The notes beneath the pieces are model-generated. The model was given only the letters and a program-made list of their open reading frames with translations. It ran no database searches and had not been told where the DNA came from. From contig VCMS01000446.1 of assembly GCA_022539475.1 (NCBI GenBank), positions 15,960 to 45,890 of the forward strand: a stretch of 29,931 bases of DNA, in the 5' to 3' direction. A program made the position numbers and the translations under genes. This stretch comes from Gracilaria domingensis. Taxonomy: Eukaryota; Rhodophyta; Florideophyceae; Gracilariales; Gracilariaceae. The stretch's first letter is position 1; every line of letters begins with the position of its first letter. Below, in pieces: positions 1 through 8,793 of the stretch.

Positions 1-1571
1 TCGACTTTTGTTCTGGACGGAGCGCTCGCGGTTTCGAATTCTTCTACTCACTTCTTCACTCTCCTATCGGAGGACTCTCCCAGGCGAAAGATTGGAACGC
101 TATGTCAATGAGAGAATTATGCCCAGGGATAAGCTGATGCTTGAAACGGTAGTTTGAAGTTCTGATTATGTTCACCATTACCTTCTGTTCCGCACGGGGT
201 TCCAGTGCCTCACGCCATTGCGTATTCGCCGTACTCCTTCGCCCCAAACAGGCGGTGTATTACGCGCAGTCTTCAAGGGTTTCGAACGAGACGAATGAAG
301 TTTCAGGGGCGTCGAATCACTAAGAATTGATGCGTTTTCTTTCCGCTTGCGTTCTTCCGACTGTGTGCTCTCGCAAAATCTCTTCCCAGTCTCCAAAACT
401 TGGCTCGATAACTGCAGAACAAAACGAAATGTCCTCCTGGTCGAAGCATGGAGCCATGATGTCCACAGTATTTTTCCATATCATATCGTCAGCCAATTCG
501 TTGTTACTCGCGTCGCGGATGCCATTATGTGGGTCTTGTGAGCACGACTTGAAACCGTTGCCTTCCAAAGATGTATCCGATGGGAAGATATACCATGGGG
601 CCTCCACCAGTTCGTCATATCCGACACAATGCATGAGAATTGCTTCTCCATGCTTCTCGCAACACATCTAGAGCATTTAACGTGCGCGTGTCATCAAAGG
701 TCATGAGGAGGAGAACCCCTCCGGAACGTTAATCTTTCGCCCCAACAGAGGCAAGCCAGTGTATCACCTCTTCATGTCGCTATCGAGGATGACGATGACA
801 TCGGAGTTAACTAGCTTTCCCCCCACTGCGGCGTCCTCTTGGAAGACTCGGAATCTGTATCGAAGTCCTCAACTTAACCGTGACGGGTATCTTGCCTCCA
901 TCCTGCCCTGAAGGACGCGGACCCTAGGATAAGTCGAGATGGTTGGAAGTTATTTTACAGACATCGGCTTGACGAATAAGAGACACGTACTCTTTGGAGA
1001 AACATTAACGGGTGCGTACTCGGGGTGGTATCGTGCGGGGCGGCCAGGTCTGGACTTTCCAACAAATTCCATCTTGACTTGGCATTTTGTATAGGAACCA
1101 TCTCAAACACAATCTTGCTAAAATGCTGCCAATGAATTCCTGTGCCCAACTCCCGTAACGTGGGTCAGATAGTACTCCGGAGAGTATGAACCCAGAATCG
1201 GTGTCTTCACATCCAGACGTGGTTTTCAGTTCTTCCCCAACGAATGAAAACTGACTCGAACTTACCCAACAGACGGGATTCAATACATGGAACCAAGCCG
1301 ACCTTCTTTTCTACACAGTATGCAGCGAACATCTGCTCACCACACCAAAGCCCTAAGTTCAGGCCCAAAGAAATCCCATCCTTGCAAATCTGTTTGCCAC
1401 GTCATGTCCATCCGTCTCCCGCCTGCCACTCATTCGAAGCTATGTTAGCGCGACAACTGACACTCTATCGGGATTCTGTCCCCCTATTCCCGGGTCCTTC
1501 CTCTCTTCGCCCTGAGAGATTTCTCTGAATATTATGCTCTCACCGAAAATAATAGCTTCAGTTATACTGGA
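1..1571. other. Stretch without a confident gene
   Basis: No ORF here is long or family-like enough to call as a gene. Short ORFs occur in several frames on both strands. The most coding-like pieces are on the minus strand between 320 and 1283 and are listed separately as a possible relic. I see no LTR, tRNA or terminal repeat in the stretch, and 1-319 in particular shows nothing. Confidence 0.5.
320..1283 (-). pseudogene. Possible frameshifted relic of a protein gene
   Basis: Three minus-strand pieces have balanced, non-repetitive protein-like composition: 1283-1005 (92 codons), the overlapping 1149-955 in another frame, and 667-320 (115 codons). Between them, short open stretches in different frames read like protein, including a run SDVIVILDSD near 790-760. 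That run resembles a SUMO-interacting motif: hydrophobic residues followed by Asp/Ser. The frame changes repeatedly, so either this is a decayed gene or it has introns that I cannot place. I recognise no family. The call rests on composition only and could be chance. Confidence 0.2.
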
Positions 1572-2156
1572 CTAAAAACGAGGTTGGAGCCCAATCTCGA
1601 ACGTACTGTCTCTTCGTCTGGCTACTGCCTGGAACCATTCGTTTTGAAATTCATTCCAAAAGCCCTTCTTTGAACGAGTTACCGTTGTCGACATCCTTCC
1701 AAGACTCCAGGTAAACAAATCTCTCACGCGCCGATCAGAATTCTCGTCGTCTAGAATAGTGATACGCGTATATTTGTAGACCCTGCTCAGAAAACGCACG
1801 TCCAGACAGATCTTCGTGAGTTCTTTGCGGAGTAGTTTTGGAACGGACCCTTGACCGCAGTGGTGATGAACTCTCGTGCACATGCCAGTGTCACGGTTTG
1901 ATACAGGGTATTCCACAGCTTCCGTGTACCCAACTTCACGCGGATTACCAGTACCACTTCTTGAAGCGGCATACGCATCTCGCAACTCAATGAACAACCT
2001 CCAACATTTCAAGAAACGCGTTGCCATGCTGGCTGAATCGAACGACGCGCTAGAGGATGCGCTAGAGGATGCGCTAGAGGATACCGTGCCGTGGTTCTCA
2101 TCGGCCAGCACACTCTGCTTAACAGTCCGAGGAGCGTCATTTCCGGTGGACGCCAT
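1572..2156 (-). CDS. Hypothetical protein, about 194 residues
   Basis: I do not recognise this protein. The frame is open from an ATG at 2372, giving 266 residues. The first 72 codons are Ser/Pro/Phe/Arg-rich and read like translated pyrimidine-rich leader, so I prefer the ATG at 2156-2154, which begins MASTGNDAPRTVK. The product has a low-complexity Ser-Ala stretch near residues 25-40, encoded by a 12-bp tandem repeat. After it comes a mixed, fairly basic region with several aromatic residues (WNEFQNEWFQAVARRR near the C terminus) and no obvious membrane segment. The gene is divergent from the large plus-strand gene, so the 2157-2892 interval may be a shared promoter region. An intron or a chance ORF cannot be excluded. 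Confidence 0.45.
   Translation of the reverse strand: MASTGNDAPRTVKQSVLADENHGTVSSSASSSASSSASFDSASMATRFLKCWRLFIELRDAYAASRSGTGNPREVGYTEAVEYPVSNRDTGMCTRVHHHCGQGSVPKLLRKELTKICLDVRFLSRVYKYTRITILDDENSDRRVRDLFTWSLGRMSTTVTRSKKGFWNEFQNEWFQAVARRRDSTFEIGLQPRF
2047..2082. repeat. Three exact tandem copies of a 12-bp unit
   Basis: The unit GCGCTAGAGGAT occurs three times head to tail. It keeps the frame of the minus-strand ORF and encodes the Ser-Ser-Ala-Ser run there, so copy-number change would not break that frame. Confidence 0.9.
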
Positions 2157-2437
2157 GTAAGAACTGAGAATCGGAAAGGACGCGAAGTAAACGAGTGTTG
2201 TGAAACGGTAGAAGTTTCGGAGATGTTTAAATGGGTGGGAAGCGTCGGAAACGTCCGGAAGCCTCGGAAACAATGGTGGAGAGCGCGGTTGCGACGGATT
2301 ACGGAAGAACTGAGCGGGTAATGAAATAGAGAGACGAGAGTGGGATCTAAACACATCAAACCGGTGGGGCACCTCAGTTTGTGCAGTGCATTATATGTCT
2401 AGTATGTAAAACCAACGTAGAAAACACTGGGTTCGTA

Positions 2438-2573
2438 CATCTTTGAACATCGCCCGAGCGCCGTGTGGGAACCGCGGTTCGCCGAGTTCATAGCCGAGAT
2501 CATAGCTATGATCTCGGCTATGAACTCGGCGAACCGCGGTTCCCACACGGCGCTCGGGCGATGTTCAAAGATG
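2438..2573. repeat. Perfect spacerless 136-bp palindrome
   Basis: Each base x from 2438 to 2505 pairs with the base at 5011-x. Both 68-base arms were checked block by block without a mismatch. The centre is CATAGCTATG at 2501-2510, so there is no loop spacer. Pairing stops at 2437/2574. The palindrome lies between the divergent genes that start near 2156 (minus) and 2893-3099 (plus). It could form a cruciform or hairpin, or it could be an inverted-duplication artefact of sequencing or assembly. Confidence 0.97.
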
Positions 2574-2656
2574 ATGAAAGGCGGGGACAGTGGTCAACCA
2601 AGACGGAATCAGACATTGATCCAACCATTTATAACCATCAGGAACTGTACCCACAC

Positions 2657-2758
2657 TGCTCACGTGGGCATTGCAGCCGTTTTGAACGTGAGTGGTTGCG
2701 TCCATTGTGCTCACGCGAGAAAGGGCGGAGATTCGAACACGAGCGGTTGCAACTTCAC
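2657..2758 (+). repeat. Diverged 51-bp tandem duplication
   Basis: TGCTCACGTG at 2657 recurs as TGCTCACGCG at 2708. A 16-base GAAC...GGTTGC block at 2684-2699 recurs at 2735-2750 with three differences. Both pairs are exactly 51 bases apart, so the unit is 17 codons long. In one plus frame both copies give a Cys-Ser-Arg...Arg-Phe-Glu-x-Glu pattern, which hints at a former in-frame peptide repeat. No gene is claimed here. Confidence 0.6.
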
Positions 2759-2892
2759 GGGAGCAAACGTACGATTTGAAGAACATCAGGACTCGTGTAT
2801 ATCACACACACTGGCACCATATAATGGATATGAGGGGACTGGGAAAGGGTCAAATGAGACGCTCTCGAAAGGTGAGAAAGCCTCGAAGAACC

Positions 2893-3098
2893 ATGGCACC
2901 ACAACTTCGGAGCGGGACCAAAACTGCTGAACCGAACGCAGCGACGGGGAAGGCATCCAAAGCTATGAAGTCGAAGCCCGCACCAGGCGAAGAAGTGACC
3001 TTGTTGTTGGGAGGGGTAGGAGGGAACAAAGCAGCGATTGGAAAGCTGTTCTCGTTGAAGCGGACGCTGGTGGAGGGAAGACAACGTTCAGAAGGGAA
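2893..3098 (+). other. Probable out-of-frame N-terminal coding segment of the 3099-6671 gene
   Basis: The ATG at 2893 sits in an excellent context (ACCATGG) and opens a frame that runs to a stop at 3139-3141. Its translation starts MAPQLRSGTKTAEP and is Lys/Ala/Gly-rich, with codon choices (many ttg, gga, aag) like those of the large gene just downstream. The large ORF is in the next frame and is itself open back to 2931. A single missing base around 3065-3100 would join the two. A splice alternative is a GT donor at 2872 (AAG|GTGAG) with a CAG acceptor ending at 3119, which also restores frame but discards this segment. Confidence 0.45.
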
Positions 3099-6000
3099 AT
3101 GCATGGACATACTCTGCAGGGAAAACCAGGGGAAGATGTAGTTGGTATATGGCGAGCGAAGATATCTCATGAGCTTGACACTCCCTATCCCTATCCCTTT
3201 AAGTGTACCGATGAAGATTCTGTTCCGAAGACATTGAAGGACATGAACAGGCCCGGTTTCTACGCCTGGGACCTGAACTTAATGTCTAAGGTGGGTGACG
3301 TCGTAAGCGCTGATGAAGGGGACAAGGGTGCTCCGAGTTATAAATTCGTCGCCCCTGAGAAGCCATCGAATACTGCTGGGAAACGGGTGCGAGTGGTAGA
3401 ACCTAAAACTCCATCCAGTGCCCGAAAGCGAATACCGATGAAAGTGGCTCATGTGAAAACCCCGTCGAATGCTAAAAAACCCCAAGGCGGGAAACAAGCG
3501 CCAGTACCAAAGCTGAAAACACCATCGAACTTTCACGGTGGTGGAAAGCAGATGCAAGAATTCAAGATGACCACGACCCCACAGAGTGCTGTATCGGCAT
3601 TTCGTAAACAAACTGCTACGATTGTGCAGTCTGGAGCATCGAGGAACAGCACTGCGGAAGCTATTACTCAGGCTGGAAATCGCAGTGGAGTGACAATGGA
3701 AGTGATTGACGTGGATGAAGACGAAGACGAAGACGTGGTTCTAGTGAAGGAAAGCCTTGGAAGCAACGTCAATGAACTCTTTGATGAAGGTGATGTGATA
3801 CCTCCTGATGGTGTCGATACGAGTTTAGCGAGTTTGGTATTTGACTTAGATCATTACGAGTATGTGTCTGCTGAAGTCGATATTGAGCTCATTCAAGTTC
3901 CAGAAATGACTGTGAGAGGGTTGTTCCGGAATCATGTCGAGGCTCTGAAAGAAGAGATTGGACGCAAAAGCTTCTTACATGCACTTGGGACCATGAGCGT
4001 TGCTGTTCTGTCTCAGGATGTGTCCGAGAAGGACATAGTGCAGAACAATCGCTTGAAAGTGAATTGTGTGCTGATTGATGGAGCTCATCGTCATGTAGCA
4101 CTCAAAGAGCTCTGTGAATCTATGCCCAACATTAGGAATCTATGTGGAGGTCTTTCTGTTTCGCTGTGGAAGAGAAAAGATGGACAGAAGATGACCACGA
4201 GGGAAATCTTGAGCCTTGGCAATGTGCTAAACGATGGATTGAAGCAAGCTCGTCTTATGGGTTTTGCTGACAAGGTGCATTCTATTGTGTCATTTATAAG
4301 GGTCCTGGTTGAGGAAGAGAAGAAGGACTTGAGCAAGATGACGAGGACCTCTGTCGCAGGTGCACTAAGTGTTTGCGGTATCATTTGCCAGTACAATATC
4401 AAGCATTTGGCAAGATTTGCAGAGATGGGGTTGAAGGTGGCGAGAAGTCCTGGATTGCTGGAACATTTGGAGCGGATTTGTGGGGACTACCATGAGATTG
4501 GAATTTCTTGTATATCAAGTGATGAATTCTTTACCATGGATGAGCATACAACCCACTTCACGCTCGACGCTCTGGTTGCATACTTTTCCAGGAGGCGAGT
4601 GTCGAAACTGACGGGTCGTTTTAAAGACGTACGCAAATACTTCTTTATCTGCTGCAGAAGGCTTCAATCTTTGGCAGAGGAGCTTTCGAAGAAGAAGAAA
4701 GTTACATTGGAAGAAGCGTATGCCGTGAAGGTGGAAGTGTCAAAGTTTGAAATGCGCACCGTTCGTGAGTACCTTGCAACACAGGCAGCAAGAATTGAAG
4801 TACCTTCGAATAAGAAGCCCTGGGAAGGAAGGATTTCGAGAAGAGTCTGGATTGCTCGTGATAAGCTGGCAAAGAGTTTAGGGGTGGATATGTTGAAACC
4901 TGCCACTGGTACTACGCCGACTGAACCACAGTCTGAGACCAAAGCGGTAGACGAGTCTACAACGCAGAGAATGGCCACACGTTCGGCAAGTAGGAAGGCC
5001 AAAGTGCCAGTGCGCAAGGGCTCTAAGAACTCTGATGTAGAAAGTGAAGAGAATATGCCATCGAAGACAAGAAGCATGAGGAGTTCAAGACGAAGCCGTC
5101 GACGAAGGAATGCTATGAGAGACGTGAACCCTAATCAACGGAAGAAGTCGAGGACGGAGGGTATTCAATCTGTTCAGGATGAAGTTATCAGTCATCTGCG
5201 GAGTCTTGGTGCGAAGGGGGTGAGAAACTTGTTGAAAAGTCATCAGATATCCATTGGCAGCGACACAGACTCAGATGGAGTACCAATTGTGGTCTCACAG
5301 GCAGAGGACACTGACCCGTTCGATGACACAGTACCGCAGGTGTTGGCGCCAGGTCTGAAGAAGGCTGAAGAAGTAGCATATGAAGGTGACGATTCGTGGC
5401 TAAAGTTGGTGAAGACCTTACCAAGCAAGTGGCCGACTGGAGTGGAGAATGTCATTAAATCTGTGTACCCGTGGATGGATGCGATACATCTCCAGAAGCA
5501 ACACCGAGGCCACTTGTTGGAGCCCAAGGACTTTGAAAGTGTGCACCATGCAATCTTTTGGCATGCAGCGTATCATGGCCATAAACTCCTGAACGCGGCA
5601 ATGGGAGGCATGGAGGTCGACGAGAAGACGTTATGGGGGGATGCACTGAAGAACGACTCTCTTGCGTATGTCTATTTTGTGAAGAAGAACGTCGAGCTTC
5701 GAGACAGATGTTTCAGTATTCTGGACGGCTTTGCATCGGATGGAGAGTTGGTGAAGCTGACAGAGAGTTTGAGCAAGCTCATTGACGGGGATGTTAGTGT
5801 GGAATTACTGGACTTCTTCCGAAGGGACTTCGAGAGGGCTCCAGACCTTAGGATACCAGAGAACCGAATCACATGGATACCGATCATCAACGCAGATGGT
5901 GGGAGGTACATGACTACGAGAAGAGGCATAGTGGATGACATGGAGGCAGCCGTAGAAAGACATGTGCTTGAGAAGAAGAGAGCTTTACTGGATGCCCGAC

Positions 6001-6671
6001 TGGGACAGATATGTGCTTTAATGGGTTTACAAGATAATAGGGTGGAAAACGAGAGGATGTATGCGCCGAAGACGGGGGGGAGGGTGTTATGCACTGCAGT
6101 TGGATGCAAGCGGCAGCAGTTACATACGGATTTCCCGACCTTGGCGAATGAGGATAAGCTGGAAGAAAAGAAGAACCCGGAGTACTTTATGATGGTGTCC
6201 GGAAGTGTGTCGTTTCCAATTTGGGTATGTGAAGGGTCTCATACACACTACGCAGTTACTCCCAAGGCATTTGAAGGTTTGGCACGGGGGATGTTTGTGA
6301 GGAAGTTTTTCGTTCCGCCTAAGTCTTTATTTATTGGAAGACGTGATGTGTTCCATGCAGGCGCTTCAAATGAGGATGGAAGATTCCCCGAGATTGCCTT
6401 GTTTCGTTACCACATCTACATGGTACCTGAGAAATACAACCTCCCGGATGCGGTACACCTTAACCCACACTTTCGACCTCTGTTCAAGGAGGATGAAGAC
6501 CTGGTTAGTATGAAGGAGAAGAGGAAGAATCCAGAACCGTCGAATTTGGAGGAGGAGAATGATGAGGTGATAGTAGAGGAAGGGGAAGAACAGTATGAAG
6601 AAGATGACGAAGATGAGAATTATGAAGTGGAGGAGATTGAAAACGATCTTGAGGATGGCGAAGAGGACTGA
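3099..6671 (+). CDS. ParB-like / 2OG-Fe(II) dioxygenase-like fusion protein (1190 residues)
   Basis: The role is inferred to be modification of, or action on, nucleic acid or chromatin. An N-terminal tail has three KTPS-type basic repeats near residues 103, 122 and 138, then an acidic Asp/Glu run. Residues about 254-410 resemble the ParB/sulfiredoxin N-terminal fold, centred on IDGAHRHVAL at 326-335, which matches the ParB-type IDGxHR signature. A helical stretch follows, then a very basic segment near 625-690 that could bind DNA or act as a nuclear signal. The C-terminal part has H1009-x-D1011, H1086 in a DVFHAGASN context and R1103, the layout of the metal and 2-oxoglutarate ligands of phytanoyl-CoA-type dioxygenases. 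The last 50 residues are highly acidic. ATG 3099 is the first Met in frame, but the true start is probably at 2893 in another frame. No intron is needed after 3120. Both domain calls are by motif only. Confidence 0.8.
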   Translation: MHGHTLQGKPGEDVVGIWRAKISHELDTPYPYPFKCTDEDSVPKTLKDMNRPGFYAWDLNLMSKVGDVVSADEGDKGAPSYKFVAPEKPSNTAGKRVRVVEPKTPSSARKRIPMKVAHVKTPSNAKKPQGGKQAPVPKLKTPSNFHGGGKQMQEFKMTTTPQSAVSAFRKQTATIVQSGASRNSTAEAITQAGNRSGVTMEVIDVDEDEDEDVVLVKESLGSNVNELFDEGDVIPPDGVDTSLASLVFDLDHYEYVSAEVDIELIQVPEMTVRGLFRNHVEALKEEIGRKSFLHALGTMSVAVLSQDVSEKDIVQNNRLKVNCVLIDGAHRHVALKELCESMPNIRNLCGGLSVSLWKRKDGQKMTTREILSLGNVLNDGLKQARLMGFADKVHSIVSFIRVLVEEEKKDLSKMTRTSVAGALSVCGIICQYNIKHLARFAEMGLKVARSPGLLEHLERICGDYHEIGISCISSDEFFTMDEHTTHFTLDALVAYFSRRRVSKLTGRFKDVRKYFFICCRRLQSLAEELSKKKKVTLEEAYAVKVEVSKFEMRTVREYLATQAARIEVPSNKKPWEGRISRRVWIARDKLAKSLGVDMLKPATGTTPTEPQSETKAVDESTTQRMATRSASRKAKVPVRKGSKNSDVESEENMPSKTRSMRSSRRSRRRRNAMRDVNPNQRKKSRTEGIQSVQDEVISHLRSLGAKGVRNLLKSHQISIGSDTDSDGVPIVVSQAEDTDPFDDTVPQVLAPGLKKAEEVAYEGDDSWLKLVKTLPSKWPTGVENVIKSVYPWMDAIHLQKQHRGHLLEPKDFESVHHAIFWHAAYHGHKLLNAAMGGMEVDEKTLWGDALKNDSLAYVYFVKKNVELRDRCFSILDGFASDGELVKLTESLSKLIDGDVSVELLDFFRRDFERAPDLRIPENRITWIPIINADGGRYMTTRRGIVDDMEAAVERHVLEKKRALLDARLGQICALMGLQDNRVENERMYAPKTGGRVLCTAVGCKRQQLHTDFPTLANEDKLEEKKNPEYFMMVSGSVSFPIWVCEGSHTHYAVTPKAFEGLARGMFVRKFFVPPKSLFIGRRDVFHAGASNEDGRFPEIALFRYHIYMVPEKYNLPDAVHLNPHFRPLFKEDEDLVSMKEKRKNPEPSNLEEENDEVIVEEGEEQYEEDDEDENYEVEEIENDLEDGEED

Positions 6672-6948
6672 GTGAATATGTGATGAAACTTTGTAGTAAT
6701 CTATGTGTCGAATATAGTTTCGAAGTAAATGATCTTGTGAATCGAGAGAAAGTTTAAGAATTGTGGAAGCGACGACTCTACCCAAGATTGAAGGGTAGGA
6801 TAGGATACCATACCAAACACTTCAATCCTGGAGAGCGTCATGAACAAGTGGGAACTATGTTTGTAGAGAAGAGATTCTGTTTAGTTGAAACATGTATCAG
6901 TTATGTACTTATGTTCGTATACTACTTGTCTCGCACTTGGTGAATACG

Positions 6949-8151
6949 TCAGCCAAAAGGCAGTAGATGTTGTGTCGGGGGTCTAAGGTGCTCACCAATA
7001 GCGCACAAGTATCGCTTTGCGTTAATTCTTGGTGCGTGTTTGACGACTCCGGAGCTTACAAGTAGTACAAAGAACAAGGTGTTCGTGAGGAGGGGCGGGA
7101 TACCTCTGTGCGAACCAAAGGATTCGGGGTCCAAAGACTCGGAGAGTGTGTGTGCGAAGAAAAATGGGACCACTCTGTTCAGAAAAAGTCTGATAGAAAG
7201 CAGGAAATCCTGAAGGAACAAAGCTTTCCGGAACGAGTTTAGAATACAACGGCAGTACTGACTTAGCCCTCTTCTCCGGTATACCACCCGATTGGAGAGC
7301 GGAACTATGTTGTTGAACGTATGTTTTGTAGAGAAATAGATCCCAAATGTGTTGATGAGAATGGTGAAGAAGCCGAAGAAGAAACCGCCGGGGAAGAAGG
7401 AAATACATGCAGTTTTGAGAGAATCCATGACATCGATTGGAGGAGGACGGAGCTGATAGGTGACGAAGATAGAGAGGTTGAGGACGATAAGCCCACCGAT
7501 GCCCATGCCGAGGTATTTATTCCTCAATGCCGAAACGGTGCTGGATGTGTGCGACGGAGTCATTGGACCATATGCGAGTCTACCATACCTTGTGGCGTGA
7601 AGAGAGAATGCCAATTCAAACAGAATAATGTGAAACATAGTATCGAGCATGCTGTACAGGATGGTGAATCCCAGTTGTGTTTGGCGGGAGGAGCGATCGT
7701 AGAGAAGAGCGTCTGTTGTGAGAGGCTTTATAATCCCATAGAGAGCTCCTATAGCTACTGAAACGAAGAGGGAGAATGCCAAGAGAGAGGATAGCGAGAG
7801 CATGTTCAGGGGATTATGTGAATAAGACTGAGCCTCTGACATGTAGTTGGGTAGCTCTGAAAGATTCCCAATTGTGTGGAAGAAGGGAGGATGTTCAAGG
7901 ATTCGGTCATGAATTGAAACTTCGTGAAGTATGTCATAAACATCATTGAGTTCATCCAGCAGTTCGGGGGATGAAAGGGTCTGGACTCCTCGAACCGTGG
8001 CTTCCCCGGTGTCAACGTCGTACTTCAGTTGAAGGCAGTCGTCAAAGGTGATGTATGTCCTATGGGGAATTGCGTTGAGATGGATAGGTATGAGAGCAGT
8101 TTGGTTGCGAAGCTGTACATGCGATACCTTGTGGGTGTTTTGGAAGGCCAT
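6949..8151 (-). CDS. Multi-pass membrane protein, unknown family (400 residues)
   Basis: I do not recognise the family. The ATG at 8151 has a good context (ACAATGG), and the frame is uninterrupted for 400 codons. The first 115 residues are soluble-looking and mixed. Hydrophobic segments fit transmembrane helices at about 117-141, 161-183, 214-234, 248-273 and 355-371, with a weaker one near 322-335. The 248-273 helix is unusually rich in Phe and Gly. No signal peptide is evident, so the N terminus is probably cytosolic. The gene converges on the large gene, with stop codons about 280 bases apart, and diverges from the 8794-9606 gene. Nothing in the sequence ties its function to either neighbour. 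Confidence 0.7.
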   Translation of the reverse strand: MAFQNTHKVSHVQLRNQTALIPIHLNAIPHRTYITFDDCLQLKYDVDTGEATVRGVQTLSSPELLDELNDVYDILHEVSIHDRILEHPPFFHTIGNLSELPNYMSEAQSYSHNPLNMLSLSSLLAFSLFVSVAIGALYGIIKPLTTDALLYDRSSRQTQLGFTILYSMLDTMFHIILFELAFSLHATRYGRLAYGPMTPSHTSSTVSALRNKYLGMGIGGLIVLNLSIFVTYQLRPPPIDVMDSLKTACISFFPGGFFFGFFTILINTFGIYFSTKHTFNNIVPLSNRVVYRRRGLSQYCRCILNSFRKALFLQDFLLSIRLFLNRVVPFFFAHTLSESLDPESFGSHRGIPPLLTNTLFFVLLVSSGVVKHAPRINAKRYLCAIGEHLRPPTQHLLPFG

Positions 8152-8793
8152 TGTGAGCTCTGCTGCCTGTGAGTAGGTAGGAAAGAGGAAAAGACTTGAA
8201 GAAAGAAGGGTCGAGGAGAAGATATATTTATTGAGAACGAAACGAACAGATATTACCTATAAAGAGGTGTATCGAAGGAGCTATATCTATGTTTTGTTTC
8301 CTTTAAGGCTTGTAAATTTGAAGTGAAGAAGGTGTTCATAAACGAGTGGCGAACTTAGCTTCTGTGATGGAAAGCTATGAAGAGACGGAGTACATGAAGA
8401 GTAAAATGTAGGGCGATGAAGATGACGGAAGAATCATGATATGATGGTAGTGGTAGGATTTCATTTCATATACTACTGGCATGAACCATGTATGAAAAGG
8501 GACGCCCTTCTCGCAACGGTTGGGAGAACATGGAGAATGAGAAACATAGAGAGTGTTCAAAAGTGAAGAGTTGTGCTAGTAAATATGAAAATAATTGCGA
8601 TGCAGATGTTGGACGGATATGAGCGGGTGCGGCGGTACTACAGTGTCATGGGACGAAAGCGTCTACCCTTGTTGGTACACCGTGATCGGTTTGCGAAGGA
8701 ACGATCAGCGAGTTCTGTTCTTTTCGGCTTCCCTGATTTCTCTTCTTTCGATATCCCTTTTGCTCTTCTACCAGATCTTCTACCAACGCGACC
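8152..8793. promoter_or_regulatory. Divergent intergenic region, likely two promoters
   Basis: These 642 bases separate the starts of two divergent genes. On the minus strand an AT-rich TATA-like stretch (AATAAATATATC, around 8222-8233) lies roughly 70-85 bases upstream of the ATG at 8151. On the plus side the bases before ATG 8794 are pyrimidine-rich (8719-8780), as in a short leader. No ORF of note, repeat or RNA gene is visible. Confidence 0.35.

Noticed and set aside
2463..2930. 155-codon ORF through the palindrome
   Set aside because: Its first part is a translation of the palindrome itself, the reported start is not a convincing ATG, and composition is unlike the neighbouring genes.
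3119..3125. GGGAAAA as a -1 frameshift slippery site for the large gene
   Set aside because: It is in the wrong phase for a shift from the upstream frame.
7321..7761. Plus-strand 146-codon ORF
   Set aside because: It lies opposite the membrane-protein gene, which has a longer frame and coherent hydrophobic helices.
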